Source of the DNA: Daucus carota subsp. sativus | Lineage: Eukaryota; Streptophyta; Magnoliopsida; Apiales; Apiaceae | Direction of reading: 5' to 3' | DNA length: 64,000 bases | Assembly: GCF_001625215.2 (NCBI RefSeq) | Contig: NC_030386.2 | Span: 17,330,545-17,394,544 of the forward strand | Shown here: piece by piece, positions 1-12,100 of the stretch | Layout of the letters: the number at the start of each line of letters is the position of its first letter | Numbering within the stretch: the first letter of the stretch is position 1 | The notes under the pieces: generated by a model | The model's input: only the letters and a program-made list of their open reading frames with translations | What the model was told of the DNA's origin: nothing | Database searches by the model: none | Made by a program: the position numbers and the translations under genes

Positions 1-3000
1 TACACTTGCGGCCGCAGCAGCAGCGGGAGCAGCAGTGCTTATAAGCCGCGGCAGCAGCTTATATCTGATTATTTCAAAGGTACTAATTCCTATGATGAAA
101 TTTTTGGATCAAAATATCTTGAAGGTATTGGCTATAATACATGTCAGGGATTCTTACTCCACAAGACGTGTGCTGAATTACCCCGCTTTATGGACAAGCA
201 GCTCCTCAGAGGCTATGCCGAATTCCCTGAAGCCCCTTTTATCAGAGACACCAACGTCCTTGCTGCCGGTTCCAGGCCCAGAGGACTTAACGACTCCGTC
301 ACATATAAAGCTCTCCAGGGGAGGTGTATGTGTGCTGTTTGCGGCAAAAACTGGAAATGGTTCTCCTATTGTACTCTGTATGGCCACATCTTCTTTGTTT
401 GCCTCAAATGTGCTATTTTTCTTTTCCAGTCCGTGGAGGACTCGAAGTTTCACCACCAAGCCCACACTCAACACGAATTACTATTCATCAAGACTCCGTC
501 CTTGTTCAATTGTTGTGCTTGCAAAGAGGAGGATGATTTTAAACACTTGTCTTATAAATGCACTGTATGTCAGTTTTGGATTCACAAGAGTTGCGGGGAT
601 GCTCCTACTTCTTTCGCATTTCATTTCCATGACAAGCACCCTCTTCACCTCACATTCTGTCTTCCAAAGATTTATCACAGATTTACGCAGTATTGCAGAC
701 TCTGCTATGAAACACTGAATCGATTGGATTGGCTTTACTATTGTCGAAAATGCAGATTTTTTGTTCATTTTCAATGTGCCGGATCATATCCAATGCTGAG
801 GTACTACTGCTCTCAAATATCAATGTCTACATTTATCTTTTCTATTCTGCATTCAGTGTCTGGTCATTTTTCCTTGCATTAGGCTTATACATTACCCTGG
901 TGTATTATAATGGTTAATTAATCACCGTTCCGTAACTCATCGAACTGATTAAATATCTGATTATTTAATTAATCATTTGATTAATCCCAATCAATCCAAT
1001 TAATCTACGATTAATCCTTATTTTGTGACTTCATCGATTAAGTCTGATCCCGCTTTTTACAACACTGATTTAAATTGATAATTTATTTTATTATGTTGAT
1101 GACGCGATTTGAAACTTAGGGAGTGGTATTGTATCATGATTTTTAATGATTTTTATTGATTTTTAAAATCTGGGTGTATTCAATTAAGATTTTTAAATAC
1201 TTTAAGTAAAGAGGTATTGTATCAGGATTTTTAAAAAGTCTTTCAAAATTTGTGGTATTGAATTACAACTTTTAAAGAGTTATTAAAAGTCAGTTGTTAT
1301 TCAATATATCAATGACTTGGGTGGAAATATATAATTGATTGACTTTTAATGACTTTCTATGGAAAATTACATATATTTTTTCAAAAAATTGTCAGGCCAT
1401 TATTGTCAAGAGTTGACATGACTTTATCTTCCCTCAATTAACCAGTCGCTCCAAGCTAGGGTTCATCCTTTGTGAAAACAGTAGTGTAATTGAGTTGCTT
1501 TGATAACATTCTTCGACGGTTGCATATAAGAAAACGAAAATCTTGAACTCATGTTTGGATATCCGGTGAAACCAGGCATTGTACATAAGTAGCTGCTTCA
1601 TAACATAACACCCAGTACAGTTGATCCGTTACACCTAGGGCTGGCAATTTCAGGTTTCGGGTCGGGTCGACAGTCGCGGGTCAAAAATTTTACCCGACCC
1701 GAAATTTAATGGGTCAGAATACCCAACCCGAATAGGACCCGCACTTCCCGTGGGTAACCCGAACCCGACCCGAAATATAATATTTATTAATAAATATATT
1801 TTTAAATAATAAATAAATATTATTTTGATTCAAATAAATTAAATAATTTTTTATTAAATTTTAGTAATAAATATTAAAAAATAATATAAATATATGTATT
1901 TTATATAAATATATATAATATTTATATTATATATTAATTTTCAGATAATTTTGGGTAACCTGATATATATTTATATTATATATTAATTTTTCTGGTAACT
2001 TTATATAAATTAATAAAGTTAGATAAAAAACAAAAAGTGAAATAAAAAATACACAAGATATTATTGTAATCGAAAGGCTGCAAAACAGAGATAGATTATG
2101 TAAACATAGTATGATAACAATATTGGTGTTTACTGATATAGCTCTTATAGCTCTGCATCATTATTAAATATGATGAGTGAAAAACACATAATCCTTGAAC
2201 CCTAAAATCCGTAAAATTATGGTATCAAAAGTGAATACAAAAATCCGATACAAGGTCACAATTAACATTATGTTTATAAATATGATTCAATAAACAGTAT
2301 TATAGTATATATCATATACAACAATAATACCTTGTACTCGATTTTGTAGTCGCTAGATTTGAGAACATACGCCCAACTTGGGTTATAAGAGAAGATCGAG
2401 AGGGTATAGCAAAAGGTCCAGAGGGCAGAGGGCTTCAGAAAGGCTATTTATGATTTAAATAAAAGTCTATTAAAGTATTTGAAAGTCATGAATTTGTAAA
2501 AAAAAGTCTGTTAAAGTTTTTAAAAGTCATTGTCTTAGGAGTCATGATTTTTTTTTTAAATCTTAAGAAGTCAACAAGACTCATTAAAAGTTCATAAAAT
2601 CTATTAAAATCATCCTCCCAAAATTTGTCATTAAAAGTAATGATACAATACCATCCCCTTAGAGTTGTAGTAACATTTTAGTGGAATATAAAAAAATTTA
2701 ATCTAATGATTCACATAAATTTGATTTAAGTGATCCAACGGTTATAATACATTACATAGGATTACAAACTGACGACCAAAATTTTGTATATTTCATTTTA
2801 ATAATATAATATTCCTTCGGTCCCTTCTAGTTGCTAATATTTTTTTTTACACATTCAAGACCTATATAAATATAGTTTCATAACTTATTCTTTTTTTTTT
2901 AAAACCAAGTTTCATAACTTATTCTTGAATTTTTTTCTCAAATGAAAGTTTGAATATTAAATTTGTGTTCAAAAAAGGAAAAATAAAATAAAATTATGTA

Positions 3001-4581
3001 TGAAATTATATAATGCAAGAGTGTTAAACTGTGTGTTAAACCCTTCCTTCAATTGTTATTAACAATGTAAAGGGACCGAGAATATAGATTATGGGGCCGT
3101 TTGGGTGAGCTTAAAATAAGTGCTTCTTGCTTAAAATAAATAAGTGGAGTAGAAGTTAGAAGCAACATAAGACTTATAAGTGATTAAAATGTTTGAGAAA
3201 TAAGTAGAAGTCCTAAAACAAAAACTAGCATTTCTAACTTTTTATAAGTGTTTCTTGACTTATTACACAAATGGTACGAATAAGTGCTCATAGCTTATAA
3301 TCCCAGAAACTGGACTTATAAGTTGGAAACAAACGTCCACTATGTATTCTAGGCTGTCAGCTCTCTATCAATTCTTGCATATATTAATCTCTCCAAAATT
3401 TAACATTCGCAGCTCCACCGAAGATAGTACATATCCCAATTTGGTGCACCTCCCTGCAACTGATGAATCATCACTAGTTGAGTATTTTGTCCAGGCGATG
3501 AGTAGGTTGAATAATGATAACAACATTAGAAACAGAGCCACAACAAATCGCATCAAGGATTGGGCTCACGAGGAACATCATCTACAACTTATAACAATTT
3601 CTGACCTACATGACCACACAGATATTGCTGAAAAGTTATTGTTATGTGATGGTTGTGTCAAACCCATCGAGACTAATGGCAAGCCATTTTACGGCTGTGT
3701 ATCTTGTAAATACTTTCTGCATAAAGTCTGCGCAGAATTGCCGAGAGAAATTAAGCACCACCTCTGGCCCGAAACGCAGTCTGCAATCAAGTGCAGTGAA
3801 GCCGACAGTTTCAAATGTAACATTTGTAGAAACATCTGCAATGGTATAATCTTTGGCAATCGCGAAGCAGATACAAAACTTCATGTAGGATGTGCCCTGC
3901 TACCGAAAGTGATCAAACACGACGCTCACCGTCACCAACTTACTCACCCTCGTTCTTACTTACCTTTTTTTTATGATTGCAGAGCCTGTGGGCAAAGATA
4001 TGATGCATCGAAACACGGCTGCAAAAGCTGTGATTTCTATGTATGTGGAGGATGCATTATGAAGCCAAGAACTATTAAGCACCGCTGGGATCCTCACCCC
4101 CTTCATTTGATATACGATCCCAGCATGGTGGGGGATCATGAGCACGATTTCAATTGCGAGCTCTGCTCTTCAGATATAAACGCAAATTATTGGTTCTATC
4201 ATTGCAGTAGTTGTGATCTTTCATTCCATATGACTTGTGCTGATAACAATACCTTAACCAAACGGCAATTCATTGAGGAACATCCACACCCTCTTATCCT
4301 CTCTTCTTGCGTTCCGAAAGCTTATCGTAATTCGAATATATCATGCGAAATCTGCATCCACCGGTTGGGCGAATTCGAGTGGATTTTGTATTGTACCGAG
4401 TGCAGTTATTTCTGGCATCTTGACTGTGCTACAACTCCGCGGGATCAAAATATGAGGTAACTTTTCTACTTTTATCTTATAAGCTAAAAATATGAACTTT
4501 TATCATCAAATTATATCCACATATAACTCCATTTTGAATTTTCTCAACAGGTTCCTTTCGGTGGGATTTTCCGGGCTGTGA
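1..4581 (+). CDS. DC1-domain (C1-like cysteine/histidine-rich) protein, 5' partial
   Basis: Three exons are proposed: 1-800, 3413-4456 and 4551-4581, together 1875 nt or 624 residues, open at the left window edge. The reading frame is intact over 1-800 and carries repeated Cys/His modules of the C-x2-C...F-x-H-x2-C type. The donor at 801 (AG|GTAC) and the acceptor before 3413 (GCAG|CT) are both phase 2, so the frame runs straight into the second DC1 block. That block begins with the acidic linker (PNLVHLPATDESS) that typically sits between DC1 modules inside a protein. The last intron (4457-4550) joins AG to G and adds nine residues before TGA. DC1 domains are plant zinc-binding modules related to C1 (diacylglycerol-binding) domains; many members are stress-related but the biochemical function is mostly unknown. 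The alternative is two separate genes, with an ATG at 3342; that ATG lies beside the edge of a small repeat, so I prefer one gene. Certain as to family, less so as to the join. Confidence 0.8.
1119..2658. mobile_element. PIF/Harbinger-like non-autonomous TIR element in DC1 intron
   Basis: The left end (GGGAGTGGTATTGTATCATG) and the reverse complement of the right end (GGGGATGGTATTGTATCATT) match for about 30 bp. The element is flanked on both sides by TTA (1116-1118 and 2659-2661), the 3-bp target duplication typical of PIF/Harbinger. The interior is AT-rich and non-coding. It includes a patch rich in the GGGTC/CCCGA motif (about 1650-1770) that may be part of another, nested element. Confidence 0.75.
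3093..3336. mobile_element. Small MITE-like repeat before DC1 exon
   Basis: The left end GGGGCCGTTTGGGTGAGCTT and the right end reading inward (GTGGACGTTTGTTTCC) form imperfect inverted termini of the common plant GGGCCGTTTGG type. The interior has palindromic AAGTGCTTCT and ACTTATAAGT tracts. No clear target duplication was found. The ATG at 3342 lies just outside the right edge. Confidence 0.45.
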
Positions 4582-5706
4582 AGACTTTGAATGCTCTTGA
4601 TAATATTATTGCATAATCCTATCAGATGGATTTCCAAATTTCGCTTTGAATTTACTGTACAGTTACATCCCCTGTTTTTTTGTATTTTTCTTATTCACAT
4701 GACTTCTCTTTGTTACCAGAGCTTGTACAATGATCTGATATTAATTATTATTTTTCAAATATAATTAAATTATAATAACTTATAAAAAATAGATAATATT
4801 TTAATATGTGTTTGGTCACATCTTAACAATGCTACTGCTACAAGTGCAAAAAATCACTTTTTGCATCGCATTTTAAGTGTCGACGTTTTCAACAAATGTC
4901 GCCTAAACATTTTTAAATGTCGGCCGGTCAAATAATTGACGCTTAAATGTATTTTGATTGCACTTTCGACGACGGGTATACACTTGACCGACAATTAAAG
5001 TGTTTTCATGTGACGGGCTTCTATTTTGCCATTTTATGTTGGGCCTTTTATGTCAATGCTAAATGACATACCTCCTGTGAAGCCTTTATTTTATCGAAAG
5101 CTTAGCTTATTAATTATCAGTTTTGTTATGGCGTGCACATGAGCACACAATAAACACTAATTTCTATGAGTTAAGTGTATTGACACACTTCAACTAATTA
5201 AAATCTACCAAATTCATTAAATTTTGTATTTATTGTGTGCACCATTAATTAATACTCCCTTCGTTTCATAATACATGTCCACTTTTAAACAAATTCCGCA
5301 TATTAAGAAAAACTAACTTTTGTAGAAAATTTTCATTTATTATTGTATTTATTGCATTGACCAAGTATAATATGTGGCATATATTTAATCTAGGAAATAT
5401 AATTTAGTAAGGTGTGGTATAAAACTCATCTTGGAAATACAAATATTGACTATACTCTAAGTTGAAATGGATATGTAATTTGAAACAATTTTTTGTTTTC
5501 AATAATGGACGTGTAATATGAAAGAGAGTGAGTATTAAACAAGTAGGGTATACTACTTGTTCTCTAATTTATTTCAACAAATCTGATTAACAAAATTTAT
5601 TTTACAAAATAAATATATCCGGACATACATACATGTAATTAACAATAGTGAACGAGCAACATCAACCCTGCATTCCTGAATTCTAATTCTAGGTCTTTCA
5701 ACTCTC
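4582..5706. other. Intergenic DC1 to makorin
   Basis: There is no gene on either strand. The stretch holds the 3' UTR of the DC1 gene, some scattered repeat-like sequence (4800-5040) and a Stowaway-like element (5255-5532). The makorin promoter and leader must lie between about 5540 and 5706. Confidence 0.6.
5255..5532. mobile_element. Stowaway-like MITE
   Basis: The ends are CTCCCTTCGTTTCATAATAC and, as reverse complement of the right end, CTCACTCTCTTTCATATTAC. TA dinucleotides flank both sides (5253-5254 and 5533-5534). Size (278 bp), termini and TA duplication fit Tc1/mariner-type Stowaway MITEs. It ends about 175 bp before the makorin start codon and so lies in the promoter region. Confidence 0.7.
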
Positions 5707-6027
5707 ATGTCGAAGAGGTAACTTTGATGTCTTAATTCATTACACAAACATATCCCAAGTCTATATGTATACATGTTTTATTACATTGATTTACTTAATT
5801 CTTGATTAGCCTCACTAATTTGCTTCAACTAGTTTGTTTACTCTGCTATATGAGTAGTCACATGTTGTCTTGTATTGGTTAATTCATTGGTTTGAAGTGT
5901 GTTAATTGTTGGTTTGATGAGTTGTGTTGATTCTCCGGACCTTGTTTTACAAGCGGGATATAATGGGCACGTTTTGTTTGGATTGGATTTATGAGTTGGA
6001 TTGATTTAGTTGGTTTGATTTTTTTTT

Positions 6028-6058
<31 letters not shown>

Positions 6059-9000
6059 AACTTATCTTTCGAGTTATTGAGATTATAGCTAATGATACTA
6101 ATTGGTCTAAATTGTAATATGAGGTTTAGTAGCTGATATGTCTTGAACGATTTTTATCCTGCATTTGGGGAGTTGAAAACTGGAACGTGTTTCTTTATCA
6201 TCGTTTGCTATATTTTGCTATCCTTTTTTGTCATTGCTTCCGATAATATGAGTTAAACCAATTTACTGAGCCCTTGTGGTTATTGATTCTATAGTTAATA
6301 ATACTAATTGTTTTAAGTTATAATATGAGTTTTAGTAGCTAATATGGATTGTATGATTTTTGTCCTGCATTTGGGGGTTTGAAGACTAGAAGGCATATAT
6401 TTATCATTGTTTTCTATATATTGCTATACTTTTTTCTCATTTTTTCTGATATTATAAATTAAGCCATTTTTTGGATTATATGACTGTTGTAAGATATTGG
6501 TTCTGCCACTGCTTAGGTACAACTTTTTCCTTGTTCTTATCATGTATTTTTTGGTCTGCAGCAAAGTTCTTTGCAAATTCTTCTCACATGGAGCGTGTTT
6601 AAAAGGGGAGAATTGTGAGTTTTCGCATGATTGGAAGGACCCTGCAAATAACGTAAGTTTTGCTTAACTTGAAAATTGGAAAATCTTGATTGTTTAATAT
6701 AATTTTCTCATCTCTTTATCTATCTAATTGCTCGACAGGCATGCACATTCTATCAAAAAGGAGCTTGTTCTTATGGCAGTCGTTGTAGATATGAGCATGT
6801 CAAGGTTTCTCGGTCACAGGCTTGTGCTCAATCTTCGTCAGCAGTTATTCTTCAATCTTCTGGTTCTTTTTCTGCAGCACATTCTTCCAGAAATGCTGCA
6901 AGTGGTGTAAATCAAGTGGTAGGTGTTAATGGGGACCTTTCAGCATCAAGCAGATCTTTCTTAGCTGCCACTGATCCAGAAATGAATGAACTATCTGCGC
7001 TCCCTAACTCATTATATGATAGTTATACCCAGGAACCTGGGACTGCGGATCCAACTGAACTTTCTATGTGCTCCTTTGCTGCTGCTGGTAACTGTCCACG
7101 TGGAGAGAAATGCCCCCATATTCATGGGGATTTATGTCCCACGTGCGGAAAACATTGTCTGCATCCTTATAGATTGGAAGAGAGAGAGGATCATATAAGA
7201 ATGTGTGAGAAAAGGCAAACTCAGATTGAGGCATTGAAACGTAGTCAAGAAATAGAATGTTGTGTCTGCCTAGAACGTGTTCTTTCAAAACCTACCCCAG
7301 CTGAACGGAAGTTCGGATTGCTATCGGAATGTGATCATGCATTTTGTGTATCATGTATCAGAAATTGGCGTAGCAGCTCACCAACCTCCGGATTGGACGT
7401 GAACTCTGCGTTAAGAGCCTGCCCAATATGTCGAAAGCTCTCATACTTTGTCATTCCTAGCGTTATTTGGTATTCCTCGAAAGAGGAAAAGAATGAAATT
7501 GTAGATAGTTACAAATCAAAACTGAGGTACAATTACTCTATAATTTATGCTTTAATTTCGTAGTTGTTGCAGCAGTAGGCTAATAAGTAATACAATGCTA
7601 TATTTTTAGGATTCATATATTTTGAAGCTATTCAGAATTATAAATTCTATATTTGCATGTGATGTTTTTACTGCTAATTTTGTTGTGTTTTTCCATCCAG
7701 GTCTATTGACTGCAGGCACTTTGATTTTGGAGATGGTTCCTGTCCATTCGGAACGAGTTGCTTTTACAAGGTAAGTTGAATTGTTAAAGTACTAGGGCTG
7801 ATAAATTATGTTATTACTCACACCTGTTATCAGTGAACTAAGGCCTCATTTGTTTAGGCCTTTAGGGGTGAACCAACCCGACTGAACTGAATGAATGGTT
7901 TTTACTCGTCCAGTTTGTTTGTTTGAGTTATTATCCATCTGGACGACTCCATATTCAGCTGGATGATAAACCTTTAAATATTTGGCTGAACCATTCGTGA
8001 TGCTAAGCTTTCACCGTTGCAATCCTTTTGGCGCTATATTTATAAGTTAAATATGATGCCAATCAACTTCTATACCCTTTTTTATATATAATATCATTTT
8101 TTATTCTAATTTATATTTATAATTATTCAAATAATTTCTTATTAATACATTTACATAATTTTTAATAAATTACATACAGGTATTGAAATGATTATTAAAC
8201 TCACATGAAAAGTAAAGTGAGATAACTATAAATAAATAAGTTAATTTAACTAAAACAAAATAAGTTGTGTCATTCAGAAAAAAAATAAAAAACTAACTTA
8301 ACAAACAACGTCCCTCCATCATTCAGTTTTATCATTGATTTAGAATTTTGCTCATTCAGAAAATCCTATCCAGATTTAACAAATGACCCCTAAGTTTTTC
8401 ATATAGCTAACTGACAAACCATATATTATTGCAAAATATTATAAAATCCCTGTACTCAAGTTGGCCTACTGTTTCTGCATATGCTTGGAACTTTGTAGTT
8501 GCAAATGTGAACTTGAGTTACAATGAAAGTTCTTTGTTTTGTAGTAAAGTCTATATATGCTCATAAGTTTCTGGTCTTGTGTTTCGTAGTGATGTCTACA
8601 TATGTTAGTAAGTTGGATGTTTTATTAGAATTGTATCACACATGTTACAAGGTCATGGCTTTTGTTGTATTTTATCGCTTTTAATAACTGTAGAGTTTTT
8701 GTGCCATAATCTAATAAAGTCATAGATGCACATGAGCAATGCCAATTTATAGCAATCTTCTTGGTCAGTCTTCATGTTTTGTTTCTTTAGCAGATATACT
8801 TGATTTAGGAATTGATTAGTTTATTCAAATTTATTGTCAGTTTCTAATAGCTTCATTTATATCGTGTCTTGTTACAGCATGCATACCGTGATGGTCGTCT
8901 TGAGCAAGTTGATTTGCGACATCTTGGAGCTGAAGATGGGAACATAGTGATTGCTAAAGATATTAGGTTGACCATATATAATTTAGTTATATGTTATTTT

Positions 9001-9108
9001 GCATTTAAACTTTTATATTTTTAATGCACAATTTCTTTACACTTTCTTTGAATTATGTACTTGTTCTTTAGGCTCTCAGACTTCCTGCACAATTTGCGGC
9101 TTAGGTGA
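5707..9108 (+). CDS. MKRN: Makorin-type E3 ubiquitin ligase (CCCH zinc fingers plus RING)
   Basis: Exons: 5707-5717, 6562-6652, 6739-7526, 7701-7770, 8878-8966, 9072-9108; 1086 nt, 361 residues, every junction in frame. Residues 8-26 and 36-54 are two CCCH fingers (C-x7-C-x5-C-x3-H). A third is at 145-163, followed by the Cys/His stretch characteristic of makorins (about 167-200), a C3HC4 RING (about 208-268) and a last CCCH finger at 301-321. This order is diagnostic of makorins, RNA-binding ubiquitin ligases. The start is an 11-nt coding exon (ATG TCG AAG AG) whose phase fits the next exon and gives the expected short N-terminus. The donor at 8967 (GTTGAC) is weak but gives a sensible C-terminus; skipping it would add an unrelated tail. 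Intron 1 holds a run of 20 G, and intron 4 (1.1 kb) a MITE-like repeat. Confidence 0.9.
6008..6058 (+). repeat. Homopolymer tract: T-rich then G20 in makorin intron 1
   Basis: A T-rich run is followed by about 20 consecutive G (6039-6058) within the first makorin intron. The transcript would carry a long G tract. The length should be treated cautiously because homopolymers are error-prone in assemblies. Confidence 0.8.
7842..8393. mobile_element. MITE-like repeat in makorin intron 4
   Basis: The left end (GCCTCATTTGTT) and the inverted right end (GGGTCATTTGTT) match, and CTAAG occurs at both borders as a possible 5-bp target duplication. The interior is non-coding with several GTTTGTTTG-type motifs. 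Superfamily not determined. Confidence 0.5.
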
Positions 9109-12100
9109 ACACTCACTTTTGCTCACAGGTTCATTTTCAGGTAACCACTCGACTTCTGGTCTCTTATTGCTCAACTTTACTTTGCCTTCTATGCCAAGTA
9201 TTGTCGTTGATTAGTTATTAGTTCTTTATGATATAAGAAAGCAAACTCAATGACTGTAATGATTTGAATAAGCCATCTATATGGCCAATCTGATAATTAA
9301 ACTTATAGGAATTACAAACCACAACCACTAAAAGCATCTTACCAGAGTTAAAACGACCACAAGTGGGCTGCAATGTAGGAGCAAGTCTAACAACCATCAA
9401 AGTTAAACAAGGAAACATTAATAAAACATTAACTCTAGGTGCATAATTTATAAAGTCTTGGTTGTAGCACAATATGCTAAATATTCAAAGTCAAGTTCGA
9501 ACATCCTTAGGATTGAATATTTTTCAAAGTGAACACCTGTAGCACATAACAACTTTTGAATTCCAATTGATCATTCATATCAAATGTAACAAGCAAACAT
9601 CTCTTAGTTTCAAAATATTGCCCCTGGCTGTAGCCCGAGATAACATCCCAAAATAAAAACTCTGTTTCATTTGTTATGTTGGAAAAAAGAGGGGATGGGA
9701 AAGAAATCTTGTGTATATTCTCTAAGCAAGGGCAACTGCATTAGAATGGTCGAGGGGGTAGATGATAGTAGAATTCTACTTCTCTTATTCTTTCAATTCA
9801 GATGGTAAAAGAGGACTTTTGTTTTCTTGAGGATGAATGTAACTTCTTGCAGTATAAAGTTCTTGTTCGTCACTGGCAAAACATGTTATATTAACATGAG
9901 CTTAATGTTTTGTGGCTTGGATAAAGCAAACTTTGACTTAAAATATTTAAAAAGGTACAACATTAAATTACGAAAAGAAGACAAGTAAAGATGTGAGAAG
10001 ATAAATTTACGGAAAATCAATCGCATGAGGATAATCTTCTTATTTCATGTCTATGAGTTGCTTAGAGCATAAAGTTATTAATGTTTTGGAATCTTTTGTG
10101 GTAGCTGGTAACTGTTCCAAAGGTTCAAAGAGAAAAAAATTGGTTGATGATGATATTAATGAGGTTTGACCTCATTAAGTTTTTATTTTAGGAAATCTGT
10201 TTGAATTCCGTTCACAAGCAAATAGATTTCAATGTTCTTCTGCGCCAGAGTTTATATATATGAAAAAGTGCAGATAGGCTTTCTTGGGTCAATTTCAAAT
10301 TTTCAATCCTGCATGATACTTGCCTTCTACCAAACTGGTGGTCTAGTTTCTGCCAATAAGGGGAAAATGATGAGGAATGAAACTAAAGCTAAAAGGAGGT
10401 TTATTCTTTTATTAGTAATACTTGTGTTCATTATATCTACATTCTACAAGTATCACTCGTTTAGAAGTTAGTCAGGCATTAGAAAGAAATAATATTGACC
10501 TCGCTGGTGAGAGTCATCTGTATTCCTTTTTTTAAGAAGTGAGTTCTACTTTAGTGCCATTTTTTCCAATATAAAGCTGTGTGAGTGTGACTGTCATACA
10601 CTAAAAAGAAGTAATAGGGACCTTGTTGGAAGGGATCGGACAATAGTTAATATTCCTCTGTTTTACGAACTACGTTTTACTTTAGTGCCATCTTATTCAA
10701 TATAGAACTGTGAACTGTGTGATTTGGTTCTATACCTTCCCCTTTGTATGTCTTGCCATTATGGAACAAACAACATACCTAGGAAATTCACCATTATAAC
10801 CGGTCTTGAATTTTTGCTAGCTGGTGGCAATTAATTAATATTGTTGTGTACAGTGTGCAAGACCAATTTACTATTCGTATGCTTGTGTTTATTCATAGGC
10901 ACAGTGTATCTCAAGTTGTAATCCTTTTTAACGCTCTAAATTTTGTTTCTTGGTAAATGTTTGATTCAGTTTTTCTTGTGTTTCAAAATGGTCCTTTCTG
11001 AATAATTTGATACTGTCAATCTGTGAAATCCTGAAGTTTAGGTTTGATGAGATTTTTCCGGAAGTATATAATGTCAATGAGTTTGGATAAGTATTGATTG
11101 TTTTTGCATCCCAGTGTGATGTTAGAATGTGAATTGTGCTGTCTCTTAGATGTGATTTGAAAAATTGATATACTATTTTTATGAACTGGGGAGTGCCAGA
11201 TGGATTGTTCATTACCTTAAGATATCTTTCTAATGCAGGATATCTGATAGAACGAATATGTGCCATGGCAGGAAAACAAATTACATCAAATAAGCTGCTG
11301 CAGAGTGCAAATTTTTCTTCAGGTGAAGTTCTTTAAAGAGTGTGTATAAATATGGTTATATATTCATGATTTCTATTTCTATATATACAGATTTTACTCA
11401 GTCGACTACCATACTCTACTTACCAGTCACATGCTACCAAGCATTACGACCAATTTGCTCAGTCATGGGAATACAGGAGGTCCTATTGTATCTGTAGCCA
11501 TGGCAACAGATAATCTTTGCATAATTTGACTTCAATCGTTAAAAAATAGGTCGAAATTTGCATTAAAATCTGAAGTAGACTGTAGATCTTATTCAGAAAA
11601 GAAAAATAAATCGATACTGGAAAAAGTAAATACCTTTATCGGACGTAGTGAATTATCATTCTTAGTATAGTGAAACATTCTAAGAGAGGCGCAATGAACT
11701 TTTGGAGTTTCATCTTCCTTCTCGATCATTCATCTCCTAGGTTTTAATATTCCTCACATTATGCCTGAAATTGACTGTGTTCTTTCTTATTCGTACATAT
11801 TCACTGTAGCATACAGTCGTTCATTATGATAAGTATTTATGATCCGTCGTTCACAACTTCGTACAAACCTTACCGCAGTTTTGTCTGATACAAAGCTAGG
11901 TATCCCATAGCCTGATAATAGCTTTTGTTGTGCAAGTTCACATTAGAATTGCTGACAACTTCTTTCTACTTTTCAAATACGTCATGCAAAAGTTTACCCA
12001 TATATGTCGCTGAAAGTTGTGTTTCTCTCAGTCGGTTACTAGAGGCTTAATTATTTATTCTCTGCAGTTTGGTAGTTCTACAGCTACTGTTACACTGACT

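Larger units (their letters stand above)
801..3412 (+). other. Long DC1 intron filled with repeats
   Basis: No coding capacity is visible. The intron is very AT-rich and holds a 1.54 kb inverted-repeat element (1119-2658) and a second small element next to the acceptor (about 3093-3336). Stop codons are dense in all frames between 920 and 3340. Confidence 0.6.

Noticed and set aside
1634..1780. Nested hAT element starting CTAGGGCTGGCAA
   Set aside because: No inverted partner was found to the right within the host element, so boundaries cannot be supported.
3342..3412. ATG at 3342 as start of an independent second DC1 gene
   Set aside because: The first 24 codons have no DC1 features and lie beside a MITE edge; a phase-matched acceptor at 3412 explains the frame better. 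Kept as an alternative only.
4820..5040. Possible CACTA or other element with CGAC-rich repeats
   Set aside because: No paired termini or target duplication could be found.
10232..10471. 79-residue frame with a hydrophobic tail
   Set aside because: No homology recognised, poor context, and surrounded by non-coding sequence; likely chance.
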